Shown piece after piece: positions 9,675-18,951 of a stretch of DNA of 44,058 nucleotides (the first letter of the stretch is position 1; the number at the start of each line of letters is the position of its first letter). A model generated the notes under the pieces. The model was not told the DNA's origin. It saw nothing but the letters and a program-made list of their open reading frames with translations, and ran no database searches. Both the position numbers and the translations under genes were made by a program. This DNA comes from Entamoeba histolytica HM-1:IMSS (Eukaryota; Evosea; Mastigamoebida; Endamoebidae): positions 1 to 44,058 of the forward strand of contig NW_001914994.1 in the NCBI RefSeq assembly GCF_000208925.1. The letters are read 5' to 3'.

Positions 9675-10688
9675 TTAAAAAAGTTCAAAGACATTAGGAT
9701 GTGCTGCTTCTATATGACATAAAGTAATATCTATACCTTCTTGAATTGCTAAGTTTATTCTTTTCTCAATATATTCAATAGTAGGAAACATAATTTCACA
9801 ATTATTTGAATCTGTAAAACTATGTTCTTGACATTCTTCTATCCAAGTTGAATTAGTAGTATTATGAAGCATAGTTTGGAAGGATGTAACATTAATTGAA
9901 GAACGAGGTTGGTTTAGACAGAACTTATATCCAGATAAGTCAATAGAAATAGATGTCATACTTTTAAGGTTTTCATTCTTAGAAGTATAATCTTTGATAA
10001 GATTTTCAATGTACATCAATGGAGATGAACAATGAGATGAATGAAGACTTTTACTGTAATAGTCTGTTGTGTCTATAATGAATTCATCAATATACTTTTT
10101 TAAAGAATTAATTATTGTACCACTTATGGCAACACTTCTTGGCTATAATTACTTAATAACATGTAATAAAATAATAAACAATAAACAAACAGGAATAATG
10201 ACATATACTTTCTTGTTAATTTTATGTAATTCTATTCCAATTCTTCTAAGAACTAAACGCACATCACGTGTTGATCTTCCTGTAATATAAAACAAATTTT
10301 CAAGATCTTCAAGACAAATTCCATCTAAGTTATATTTTCTTACAAACTCTACAATTGAATTTGCAATTTCAAATGACAGATTTATAATATTCACAAAATT
10401 ATCAAATTTGATATGAGCAATTCGTTCTTTTGAATTTATTGAATAATTCCATACCCCTTGAACTTTTGGAATTCCTGTTTGAATTGAATCTATACTAAAT
10501 CCTTTTATTATTATTTGATCAATTCTGTCATTATGTTCATTAGCAATTTCTATTTCTCTATCATTTTCTATAACAACAAATATTTTTCCATTGAACTTTC
10601 TTGGTTGGTGTTGAATAGAGTTGAAATCGCTAATCACTTCCCCTGTTATATTTTCTACAAACAAGAATGTGATAAATAGGAAGAACAT
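9675..10688 (-). CDS. CHID1-like protein (glycosyl hydrolase 18 fold), one intron
   Basis: Exon 1 is 10191-10688 and exon 2 is 9675-10142, joined in phase 0 across a 48-nt intron (10143-10190) reading GTTTGT...TATAG on the minus strand. The product has 321 residues. It starts with a hydrophobic signal peptide (MFFLFITFLFVENITG). The GH18 strand-4 motif is present in altered form: RKYNLDGICLEDLE instead of DGxDxDxE. Later elements IIPPRSVAIS, SISIDLSGYKFC, and the C-terminal MFPTIEYIEKRINLAIQEG resemble human CHID1 (stabilin-interacting chitinase-like protein) in order and spacing. CHID1 relatives bind sugars and generally lack chitinase activity. It is probably secreted or luminal. The reading frames alone would be split into two wrong genes if the intron were missed. 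Confidence 0.78.
10143..10190 (-). other. Spliceosomal intron, 48 nt
   Basis: On the minus strand it starts GTTTGT and ends TATAG. Splicing joins IIP to PRSVAIS in phase 0 and restores the GH18-like domain. Confidence 0.75.
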
Positions 10689-11072
10689 TTCTCACTGTTC
10701 TAATGAAGTTCTTTCCATTTTAATTTAACTAAAATCCTGAAATAATAAAAGAATTTATTTGTACTAAAGTGTAATATGAATAGAATTAGATTTACTATTT
10801 CATGAAAAGAAATTTACATGTTTATATCATTTTTATTCTTTCTTAAATCCTTCTTCTTAATAACTCCTTAAACAAGAAAAACAAAATAGTACTTAATGTC
10901 TTATAAATATTGTGTTACTAATTAGTGTTTTTTTATTCTTCAAAACAAAACATAGAATGTTATTTGTTTTTTGTTATTAGCATTATTGGGTCAACCCATT
11001 TTCAACCCTTTGGACAAATTAATGAATTATCCCCACTAACTTAATAATTTAATTTACAATCACTTATTGTCA
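10689..11072. other. Divergent promoter region between CHID1-like and ELP2 genes
   Basis: This 384-nt spacer drives genes in opposite directions. It has T-rich and A-rich runs. On the minus side a GAACTT sequence lies about 30 nt before the CHID1-like ATG, and an in-frame TGA just upstream fixes that start. Confidence 0.45.
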
Positions 11073-13241
11073 ATGACAGAATTTCTATCATTGGGACCAA
11101 ACATTCAATGTAACTTGAAATTTAGTAAAGATGGTAAGAAATATTTCTTTGGAAATGCACATGTTGTTGGTGTTGTTAATGTTGAAAGTAGTTCTATTAC
11201 AAGTATTATTGATTTTAAACAAACAGTACGTTCAATAGAAGTTATTAATGATACAACCATTGCAGTTGGAACAGAAAGAGGAATAGTTGAATTATATGAC
11301 TTAGAACAAGATAAAAAAACAAGAATTATTTCTATAGGAGAATATCCTATCATTAACATAAAGAATTATGAAAATTATTTACTTATATCATCACCACTAA
11401 GAGTGTTATTAATTACTCTTGAAGGTAAAATCATTGAAGATATCTCAAGTAAGATTCTTATTGAAACAGCAACTCTTTTTGGTAATCAAAAAAATGAATT
11501 TCCTTCAATTGCTTATGCTCTTACTGATGCTGCTGGTACTTTAGTTATTAAACAAGGAACAAATGAAAAAAGAATTCCAGGAAATAAAACATGGGTAACT
11601 GCATTATGTCAAAGTGATGACTTAACACGAGTATTTGTAGGAACTGATTCAGGCAAAGTTTATGTTCATCAATACCCATCATTAGAAGTTGAATCTGTTG
11701 TTTCTGTTAGTGATTTAAGAATTAGTGGTATATCATGCCATGGAAATACTACATTTATTGCTTCTTCAATTGATTGTTCGATTCAATTTTTCCAATTAAG
11801 TGATTTATGGTTATCAACAGTACGACTTGGTGGAGTTGGAGATGAAAGGTATATTCGTTTTTCTTTTAATGAAAGAAATAGAATTCTTATTGCATTAACT
11901 AATATGTGTCATCTTCATGGATGGAAATTAGATAGTTCTTATACTATTCCAACTCAAATTGTTCTTCCAACTGGACATTCTCAAGCAGTTTCTTCTGTTG
12001 AACTTTATCCATTACCAACAATACCATCTAATCTTGCCATTATATCTTCTTCACTTGACTATACTATAAGACTTTTTGTTAAGAATGTTAATCCAGACAA
12101 CAAAACACAAGAACGTTGGGTAGAAATTGCAAGACCATTAGTACATGGATATCCTTTATCACAAGCTGTATTAATTAATAATCCTATTCGTGTTTTGACT
12201 AGTAGTATTGAAGAAAAGCCAGTCAGAATATTGGAGGCATCAAAGTATTTTATTGAGTCATTAAGATATATCACAAGATCAAACCTTTCTGAAAAAGATA
12301 TGATTTATTATGAGAAATCACCAATTGGAGCCAATCACCAACCACTTTCATTAACAAATTGTCCACTAAGAGAACATACTGGAAGTAGTAGACAGTCTCA
12401 AGTTCAATCACCTACAAAACTACAATATGACATAAAAACATTAGTCATTCCTGATAGTGACGAACTACCTGTAGAAGATGACATTACTGTTGCTAGTGTT
12501 CCTAAAGTCTATATGACTGCACCTCCTGAAGAAGAACTACATTATCATACACTTTGGCCTGAAACAAATAAATTACTTGACCAACAAAGTGAAGTAACAC
12601 ATATTGCTGTAAGTAAAGATGAACAATATATTGTTACTGGTGGATTATATCTTAAACCAAGTAAATTTACTAGCCAACCAGTACCAGCTAAGACTTTATA
12701 TTTATGGGAAAAAAGTGGAGAGACATACAAAGTAGTTGATTCCTTTTTACCATTTGGTGAAGAAGATGAAATTCAATGTTTAGTATTTGAAGAAGGAATT
12801 TTTGCTGTAGGTGGAAGAGAAGGGAAAGTGTTTATTGTCAGTGGAGAAAAAGACAACTTCAAAACACATTTAATTGAAGTTTGTAAAGAAAAGATTACTG
12901 GATTATGTTATGTTAAAGAAAATATAATTGTTGGAACACCATCTGGTCAAATGTATAGCATTAACACAAAAACATATGAAAGAGATTATGGTCAATTTGT
13001 CAGTAAACCAATTACTGCAATGAAAGGAATTAATGATAAAATAATTCTTGGATTTGAAGATGGGTCTATTGATATAATCTCACTTAACACAAAGACAATT
13101 CATTTTAATAAAAGCGCCAATGGAAAAATAAGGAATTGTTGTCCATCTAAAGTTATATCAATTAGTGGTATTGAGAGAGACAAAGATATGAAAGTAGTAG
13201 CATCAGATGATATTGGAACAATTATTGTTGTTTCTATTTAA
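11073..13241 (+). CDS. ELP2: Elongator complex protein 2 (WD40)
   Basis: The ATG at 11073 gives 722 residues (MTEFLSLGPNIQ). The protein is composed of degenerate WD40 repeats arranged as two propellers. The middle has the Elp2 signature region: GHSQAVSSVEL, then DYTIRLF, then RWVEIARPLVHGYPL, then EKPVRILEASKYFIESL. After a low-complexity linker comes TAPPEEELHYHTLWPE, which matches the LTEPPTEDHLLQNTLWPE type segment of animal and yeast Elp2 as I remember it. Elp2 is a scaffold of Elongator, which modifies wobble uridines of tRNAs and was first found with RNA polymerase II. It acts in cytosol and nucleus. The length is somewhat below the usual ~800 residues. Family confidence is good because two separate non-WD signatures agree. 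Confidence 0.85.
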   Translation: MTEFLSLGPNIQCNLKFSKDGKKYFFGNAHVVGVVNVESSSITSIIDFKQTVRSIEVINDTTIAVGTERGIVELYDLEQDKKTRIISIGEYPIINIKNYENYLLISSPLRVLLITLEGKIIEDISSKILIETATLFGNQKNEFPSIAYALTDAAGTLVIKQGTNEKRIPGNKTWVTALCQSDDLTRVFVGTDSGKVYVHQYPSLEVESVVSVSDLRISGISCHGNTTFIASSIDCSIQFFQLSDLWLSTVRLGGVGDERYIRFSFNERNRILIALTNMCHLHGWKLDSSYTIPTQIVLPTGHSQAVSSVELYPLPTIPSNLAIISSSLDYTIRLFVKNVNPDNKTQERWVEIARPLVHGYPLSQAVLINNPIRVLTSSIEEKPVRILEASKYFIESLRYITRSNLSEKDMIYYEKSPIGANHQPLSLTNCPLREHTGSSRQSQVQSPTKLQYDIKTLVIPDSDELPVEDDITVASVPKVYMTAPPEEELHYHTLWPETNKLLDQQSEVTHIAVSKDEQYIVTGGLYLKPSKFTSQPVPAKTLYLWEKSGETYKVVDSFLPFGEEDEIQCLVFEEGIFAVGGREGKVFIVSGEKDNFKTHLIEVCKEKITGLCYVKENIIVGTPSGQMYSINTKTYERDYGQFVSKPITAMKGINDKIILGFEDGSIDIISLNTKTIHFNKSANGKIRNCCPSKVISISGIERDKDMKVVASDDIGTIIVVSI

Positions 13242-13330
13242 TTTAGTTTCTTTTTAAGAATCATATTTAACATAAATAAGAAATACAATTTAACTAATGA
13301 ATTATAAAAAGAATAAAAAGAAAATAATAA

Positions 13331-13711
13331 ATGCAAACACCACAATACCAAATTGTGAGTATTGATAGAGATTATTCAAAAGGACTTACACCACGATTCT
13401 TTACAAGATTACCACCCCAATTGATAGGAATAATTGAAAAGAATGAATTTGAAACAATAATAACACAAGTAAATCAATATTTTATTGAAGCAGAAAATAT
13501 TACATGGAAAACAATTATTGAAGAAAGTTGTTCATGTCTAAGTTGTGGATTAACAAATTGTTGTTTTAAAAACCAATATCATAGAAAAATGATTGAATTA
13601 CAAGAATATTTAATACAATTAAATCGAAAATTCCCATCATTACAATTTATTCATCCAATTAACAATGGGTTTTTATGTTTTGAAATTAGTATCTTTTCTT
13701 CACAAGAATAA
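13331..13711 (+). CDS. GOLGA7/ERF4 family protein (palmitoyltransferase partner)
   Basis: This 126-residue protein covers the whole GOLGA7/Erf4 domain: it starts with an RDYSKG motif (IDRDYSKGLTPRFFTRLPP), continues through FETIITQVNQYFIEAE, a Cys-rich segment (ESCSCLSCGLTNCCFKNQY) and ends with NNGFLCFEISIF. GOLGA7 in animals and Erf4 in yeast are small partners that activate a DHHC palmitoyltransferase (DHHC9/Erf2) acting on Ras at Golgi or ER membranes. The clustered cysteines may themselves be palmitoylated. No DHHC gene is in the window. It lies between ELP2 (89-nt gap) and the convergent RRP3 gene (36-nt gap). Confidence 0.85.
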   Translation: MQTPQYQIVSIDRDYSKGLTPRFFTRLPPQLIGIIEKNEFETIITQVNQYFIEAENITWKTIIEESCSCLSCGLTNCCFKNQYHRKMIELQEYLIQLNRKFPSLQFIHPINNGFLCFEISIFSSQE

Positions 13712-13747
13712 AATTAATTTAAAATAATAATCAATCAATTAACTCAT

Positions 13748-15046
13748 TTATTCTTCTTCATCTTCTTCTTCATGTAATTTTTTTTGTCCTTTTTGTAGTT
13801 TTTCTTTTTTCTTTTGTGCTTCTTCTTTGAGTTGTTGACTAACAACTCTCATTGCTTCATTTGCCTTTTGTGAATATGCAATTGCTTCTTTTTCATTTAC
13901 TTTATATTCATTTAATTTCTTCTCAATCATTGTTTCAATTCGTTGATATAATTCAATTGAATATTGTGTTACAAGTGTAATTGCATATCCACTCTTTCCT
14001 GCTCTTGCAGTTCTTCCAACTCGATGAACATAATCTTTTGGTTCAAGTGGACAATCATAATTAATAACAATATCAACATTTGGAATATCAAGTCCTCTTG
14101 ATGCAACATCAGTAGCAACTAAAATCCCTCTTTTCCCACTTTTAAATTTTTCTAATGCAATTAATCGTTTTTGTTGACTCATTTTACCATGTAATGGAAT
14201 TGCTGCATATCCCATTTGTCTTAACATCATTACTAATTTTGTACATCCTGAACATTTCATAGTAAATATAATAATTGTTTTCCCTTCGGTTTCTTTTAAT
14301 ATACTTATCAAATATCCATCTCTATATTTAAATGGAATAAAACAATATTCTTGTCGTAATGTATCAACTGTTTGATATTTTTGTTCTTCTTCTTTAATTT
14401 TAACTGGATGTGTTAATGATGCTCGTTGTAATTTTTCTACTTTCGTTGACATAGTTGCTGAAAACAACATTGTTGTTCGTTGTTTTGGTAATTTTTCAAT
14501 TAAATAATCAATTTCATTTGCAAAATCCATCTCAAGTAATTTATCTGCTTCATCAATCACTAAAAATTTAACCTTTTCAATTGATTCTTCAACTCCTTTC
14601 GTATTTTTTATATGATAAACTATTCTTCCTGGCGTTCCAACAATTACTTGTGGTCGTTTCGCAAGTTGAACACTTTGCTTCATTACATCCATCCCTCCTA
14701 CTAATAAACATGACGTTAATCCAGGAAGTGCCTTTCCCATTTCATCTATTACTTCAACTACTTGTGCTGCTAATTCTCTTGTTGGTTCAATAATAATACA
14801 ATAAAATCCTCTATTCTTTTCTTTAACATTTAATAAATGTTGAACCATTGGAAGTAGAAATGACGCTGTTTTTCCACTTCCTGTTTGTGCAATTCCAATG
14901 ATGTCTTTCTTTTGTAATGCAACTGGAATAGAATTTTCTTGTATTCTTGTTGGTTTCTTATATCCTAAATACTCTACTACCTTCAATACTTCAGGAATTA
15001 ATCCTAAGTCTTTGAATGTCTTTTGTTTAGGCGTAGTATTATCCAT
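13748..15046 (-). CDS. RRP3: DEAD-box RNA helicase, RRP3/DDX47 type
   Basis: This 432-residue protein contains every DEAD-box motif: Q motif (FKDLGL...KPTRIQ), motif I AQTGSGKT (53-60), PTRELA (88-93), TPGR, motif II IDEAD (164-168), motif III SAT (196-198), motif V ATDVASRGLD and motif VI HRVGRTAR (341-348). The compact N-terminus, which enters the Q motif within ten residues, the QRTTMLFSATM string and the C-terminal Lys/Glu coiled segment fit the Rrp3/DDX47 subfamily. That enzyme works in 18S rRNA maturation in the nucleolus. Assignment to the DEAD-box family is certain; the subfamily is likely. The upstream region is the 2.5-kb gene-free stretch. Confidence 0.92.
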   Translation of the reverse strand: MDNTTPKQKTFKDLGLIPEVLKVVEYLGYKKPTRIQENSIPVALQKKDIIGIAQTGSGKTASFLLPMVQHLLNVKEKNRGFYCIIIEPTRELAAQVVEVIDEMGKALPGLTSCLLVGGMDVMKQSVQLAKRPQVIVGTPGRIVYHIKNTKGVEESIEKVKFLVIDEADKLLEMDFANEIDYLIEKLPKQRTTMLFSATMSTKVEKLQRASLTHPVKIKEEEQKYQTVDTLRQEYCFIPFKYRDGYLISILKETEGKTIIIFTMKCSGCTKLVMMLRQMGYAAIPLHGKMSQQKRLIALEKFKSGKRGILVATDVASRGLDIPNVDIVINYDCPLEPKDYVHRVGRTARAGKSGYAITLVTQYSIELYQRIETMIEKKLNEYKVNEKEAIAYSQKANEAMRVVSQQLKEEAQKKKEKLQKGQKKLHEEEDEEE

Positions 15047-17194
15047 CTCTTCTCTTTTTCGTTTTTTGTTTTTTTTTTAAGTTTCTTAAATTTATAAATT
15101 AATGTTTTATATTTTTCTGAATTTCTTTATATTTCTTTATTATAAATGGAAATTATAATTCAACGAATTTCCATTATTCATTATTACTTATTATATTTCT
15201 GTTTAATGACTATTAACTTTTTGTATTACATTTGATAAATGAATTGTTGTTGTTATGGTAGTGATTCTTATTATGTGTCATTTAAAACAATAAGTTTTTA
15301 ATTATATAAGGCGATTATCTCGTTTATTTAAGTCTAGTTATTTTAAAGTGTAATGATGAATGTTTTATAGTTATTTGGCATTATAAGTACATCACTTGTT
15401 AATGTCAATATAATTTTAGTTATAAGTTCAATACTTATTTGTTCATTCACAAATTGTTTTGTTATTTATCTCTGAAAGCATTAAAAGTTGTGTTTGTCTC
15501 TTTATAAAAACATTGAAATAACAATTATCTTCAATACAATTAAACACAAGTACAATGATATATTGATACTATTCATTATCTCTATTGAATTTACTTTGAT
15601 GTTTTAAAATAAATCAATATTTTAGCATTTTGATAATTGGTTTAATGTTTATCTAAATATGAATTGATTTTTATTAACCAATGAACAAACACATTTTATG
15701 AAATGAACGTGTTTTTAACATCAAAGCATTTGAATATTTTGTGTTTATCTTTTTATTATTGTTAATTTTATTTTGTTTGTTTCATTGTAATATTAACTTT
15801 ATATTTTATTTCAATACCATTGCATTTCTTCATATATTTTAATTACTTTTTAATATGAATATCCTTTTATTCATTAACACATTATGTATTTAAGTCAATA
15901 TCATTTTAATACAAGAAATAATATGAATTTGGATATTAAAATAGTAGGCTGATTAGTTTTTGATATATTCTTTTGTTCATGATCATGAACAACCAACTTA
16001 CCAATTTTTAGTACTTTTAAATAATAATTATGAACATTTTTAATATCATCTCATATGAAATGTTCATTACATTCTTTTGTATTATTTCCATCATCTTTTA
16101 TATGATCAGATTATGTTATTACATGTGATTCTATAAGTTTTTTGTGATGTATTAACATCAATGAAACTAACTTTTAATAATTTTATTGGATTGAATAATT
16201 GAAATGAAGTGGAATATTTCTTTTTTTGTCGAGTATCATATTCAATTTAAAATCACATTAACATAAGTTGTAAATTCAAAATGAATGTTATTTTCTAAAT
16301 TCTTAACAACTAATGTTACGATTGAACCATTATTTTCTTGAAATAAACTTAATTGTTATACATCAGTGAAACAGTGCTTTTATAATATTTTGATATTCAT
16401 AAAGCATTTTCAAATTGTTTATTCAAATAATTAACAAATTAACTCAATAAATTATTGTTTTTTGTTTCATTGTGTAAAGTCAAAAGATAATCTTGGTATT
16501 ATCTTATTCTTCTTCAACTATTCTGTACATCCACAGTTATAAAAACAACATTCAACAACTATTGTAACTGTTATTGTTGGAATGTTAATTGATGTTATGC
16601 ATAACAAGTATTTAAAACATTTATATCCAAGTGGTGTAACTTCTATTCTATCATATTTTGAATATTCTATATTTTTACATTCATTTCATTATTTTTCTTT
16701 TGTAAATTTATTGATTATTCTACATCATACCATATTAATAGTTTAAATATTCTTCCATATTCAATACCATTATGAAATGATTCAATATTATCAAATAATC
16801 TTCTTGAATAATAATTAAAATGAAATTGGAATAAAATGAAAATATTCATATTTCATTGAAATATTTTAACTCGTATTTATAAATCAATAAAATCATCAAT
16901 ATCATCAAAAACATTGATAGTATCAATGTTTCATTCATTCACTCTTTATTATTTCTTGTTGTTGTATTATCTTTAATTTTTCTTTTTAATTTTAATTTGA
17001 ACTATTTTTTATGACTATCATTCTCCTTTATTTTTATTATAATTCAATTAAATAATCACTAATTAATTATTAAAACGTAGTCAAAATTCAAATTCTCCAA
17101 CATTCTTTTGTTATTCATTATCAAATGATTCATTCAATTAATTAATTATCTAAAAGTATTGTCAATAAAAATAATACTTTGAGTTATTTATTAT
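15047..17194. other. 2.1-kb gene-free region
   Basis: No plausible coding frame, tRNA or rRNA is visible. The stretch is very A/T-rich with many short ATTCA/TGAAT and CATT/AATG words and many short inverted pairs, including the 20-bp palindrome annotated separately. It ends where the 267-bp inverted repeat begins. It is unusually long for this gene-dense window; it might hold a non-coding RNA or chromatin element, but nothing in it proves that. Confidence 0.5.
15973..15992. repeat. Perfect 20-bp palindrome
   Basis: The half-site TTGTTCATGA is followed at once by its exact reverse complement TCATGAACAA. It lies in the gene-free region about 0.9 kb from the RRP3 start. It could be a dimeric protein-binding site or chance. 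Confidence 0.55.
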
Positions 17195-17461
17195 TCTTTC
17201 TTTATTTCTTATTTTATGTTGAATGAATACTTAATTAATTGCTTATTATTATATTTATTTTCTTTTCTTATTATTCTTTCATATTATCTTATTTCATTCT
17301 TTGTATTATTAATTAATACATTTTTTATTCAATTACATCATCATAACCAAATATCAATTGATAAAATTATTATTTGATTTTGTATTATTGTTTGTATATG
17401 TTTCTGATTTTCATTCTTCATTTCTCATTCAAAATCAAATAACAAAATAGAAGAATAAAAA
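17195..17461 (+). repeat. Left arm of a perfect 267-bp inverted repeat
   Basis: The reverse complement of this stretch is identical, base for base as far as I can read, to 22278-22544, with no indel. It ends 100 bp past the ARP2 stop codon (stop at 17562, minus strand). It has no coding content, is A/T-rich, and contains no obvious RNA gene. The arms point toward each other across 4,816 bp. Confidence 0.9.
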
Positions 17462-17561
17462 CTCAAAGTTTAATATCTTTATAAATAAAATTATTAGAAA
17501 ATATAAAAACATAAATTTATTGAAAAAATTTGCTTTTGAACGATTAGACGAATTTTCTTTT

Positions 17562-18767
17562 TTAGAAACTAGGTCTCTTCAACATAACTTCTGCACCTTT
17601 TTCATCATATTCAGCTTTTGTAACCCAAGCCTCATCTCTATCTTCGATGACTTTAGCTAAAACAGCACCACCTTGGAAAACTAAATGCTTTCTTCTTGGT
17701 GGATCTTCAATAACAATTTGAATACTAGCTTTTTTAGCATTAGTACCAGAATTTCCTGAACGAGAAGTAACTGATGCAGATCCTTTTTTAAGAGTAGCAG
17801 CAGCATTTTCATCGTACAATTGAAGAACTTCTTTCTTTAAACGTGATGGTAAACCAGGAAGCATTGAGGTTCCACCAGAAAGAAGAACATGTTTATAAAG
17901 TTCTGCTCTAAGATCTAAATCACATTGATTAATTGAATCAAAAAGACAATGATGAATACCAAGTGATTCTCTACCAATTAAGGATGGATTGAATAAAATT
18001 TCTGGTGCCATATAACGTTCTGGTCCAAGTTTAATAACTCTTCCATCAGGAAGGGTGTATTGTTGCATAAGAACAGTAGTTTCAGTACCAAGTCTATTTT
18101 CAACAGCAAGATCATACCCAACATAACAAAACTTTTCTTTAAGCATTCTGACAGTTTCAAAATCAGCTGTTCTATTAAATGAATATCCTCTGATAAGAAG
18201 AAGTTCAATAAGTCTTCTAGTAATATCACTACCAGCAACATCAAGTCTTTTAACTGATGGTAAGTCACATCCTTCATATACTGGAATAATATGTGTAACT
18301 CCATCTCCTGAATCTACAACTACACCAGTCATAATACCTTGTGCATATAAGACTAAAACGGCTTGTACAGCAACATACACTCTATTAAATCCAAACTTTT
18401 CAAACATAATTTCACCCATTTTCTTTTTATTTTGTTGTGGATTCATTGGTGGTTCAGTTAATAAAATAGATTTGCCAGTAGTTTCAACATGTAATTTTTC
18501 ATTAAATGTATAGTTCCATAATAATTCCATATCATTCCATGACTTAATAATTCCATTTTCTAATGGGTAAGTGATTTGAAGATTTTGTCTTACAGCAGCT
18601 GCTTCATCTCCAAACATAACATCTTTAATTTCAACTCCACCAATCTTTTCTTCAGACCTTAAAAGAGGTCTTCCTATCATTGATGGAAAGATGGCTGTTG
18701 GGAAATTTTCTCCTGCAAATCCACATTTAACAAATCCAGTTCCATTGTCTACTACTAAGGTGGTCAT
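17562..18767 (-). CDS. ARP2: Actin-related protein 2
   Basis: This 401-residue protein is of the Arp2 subfamily. It has the actin-fold nucleotide-binding loops ([15 protein letters not shown] at the N-terminus, [17 protein letters not shown], and [16 protein letters not shown]), plus Arp2-like strings [23 protein letters not shown] and [19 protein letters not shown]. Arp2 with Arp3 nucleates branched actin filaments, which drive motility and phagocytosis in amoebae. An insertion of about 20 Ser/Ala/Gly/Lys residues lies just before IEDPPRRK, making it slightly longer than usual (about 390). It is divergently arranged with DNA ligase I, 184 bp between starts. A GAAC motif lies 22-27 nt upstream of the ATG. 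Confidence 0.95.
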   Translation of the reverse strand: MTTLVVDNGTGFVKCGFAGENFPTAIFPSMIGRPLLRSEEKIGGVEIKDVMFGDEAAAVRQNLQITYPLENGIIKSWNDMELLWNYTFNEKLHVETTGKSILLTEPPMNPQQNKKKMGEIMFEKFGFNRVYVAVQAVLVLYAQGIMTGVVVDSGDGVTHIIPVYEGCDLPSVKRLDVAGSDITRRLIELLLIRGYSFNRTADFETVRMLKEKFCYVGYDLAVENRLGTETTVLMQQYTLPDGRVIKLGPERYMAPEILFNPSLIGRESLGIHHCLFDSINQCDLDLRAELYKHVLLSGGTSMLPGLPSRLKKEVLQLYDENAAATLKKGSASVTSRSGNSGTNAKKASIQIVIEDPPRRKHLVFQGGAVLAKVIEDRDEAWVTKAEYDEKGAEVMLKRPSF

Positions 18768-18788
18768 TTCTCTCTTAATTATGTTTTA

Positions 18789-18794
18789 CAGTTC
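18789..18794 (-). promoter_or_regulatory. GAAC-type promoter motif before ARP2
   Basis: On the minus strand GAACTGTAAAAC begins 27 nt upstream of the ARP2 ATG. The position agrees with that of other GAAC motifs in the window. Confidence 0.4.
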
Positions 18795-18951
18795 CTTCTT
18801 ATCTAGATTTAGAGGTGAAAAAATCGTTTATTTTTGAGTTTCTTTTTTTTTCTCTGTTTTTTTTAGAAGTTCTATTATATATTTGTATATATAACATTAT
18901 TTTTCAAATAACTCATTTTTATTTTTCGTTTTAAACTTAAATCTATATTTC

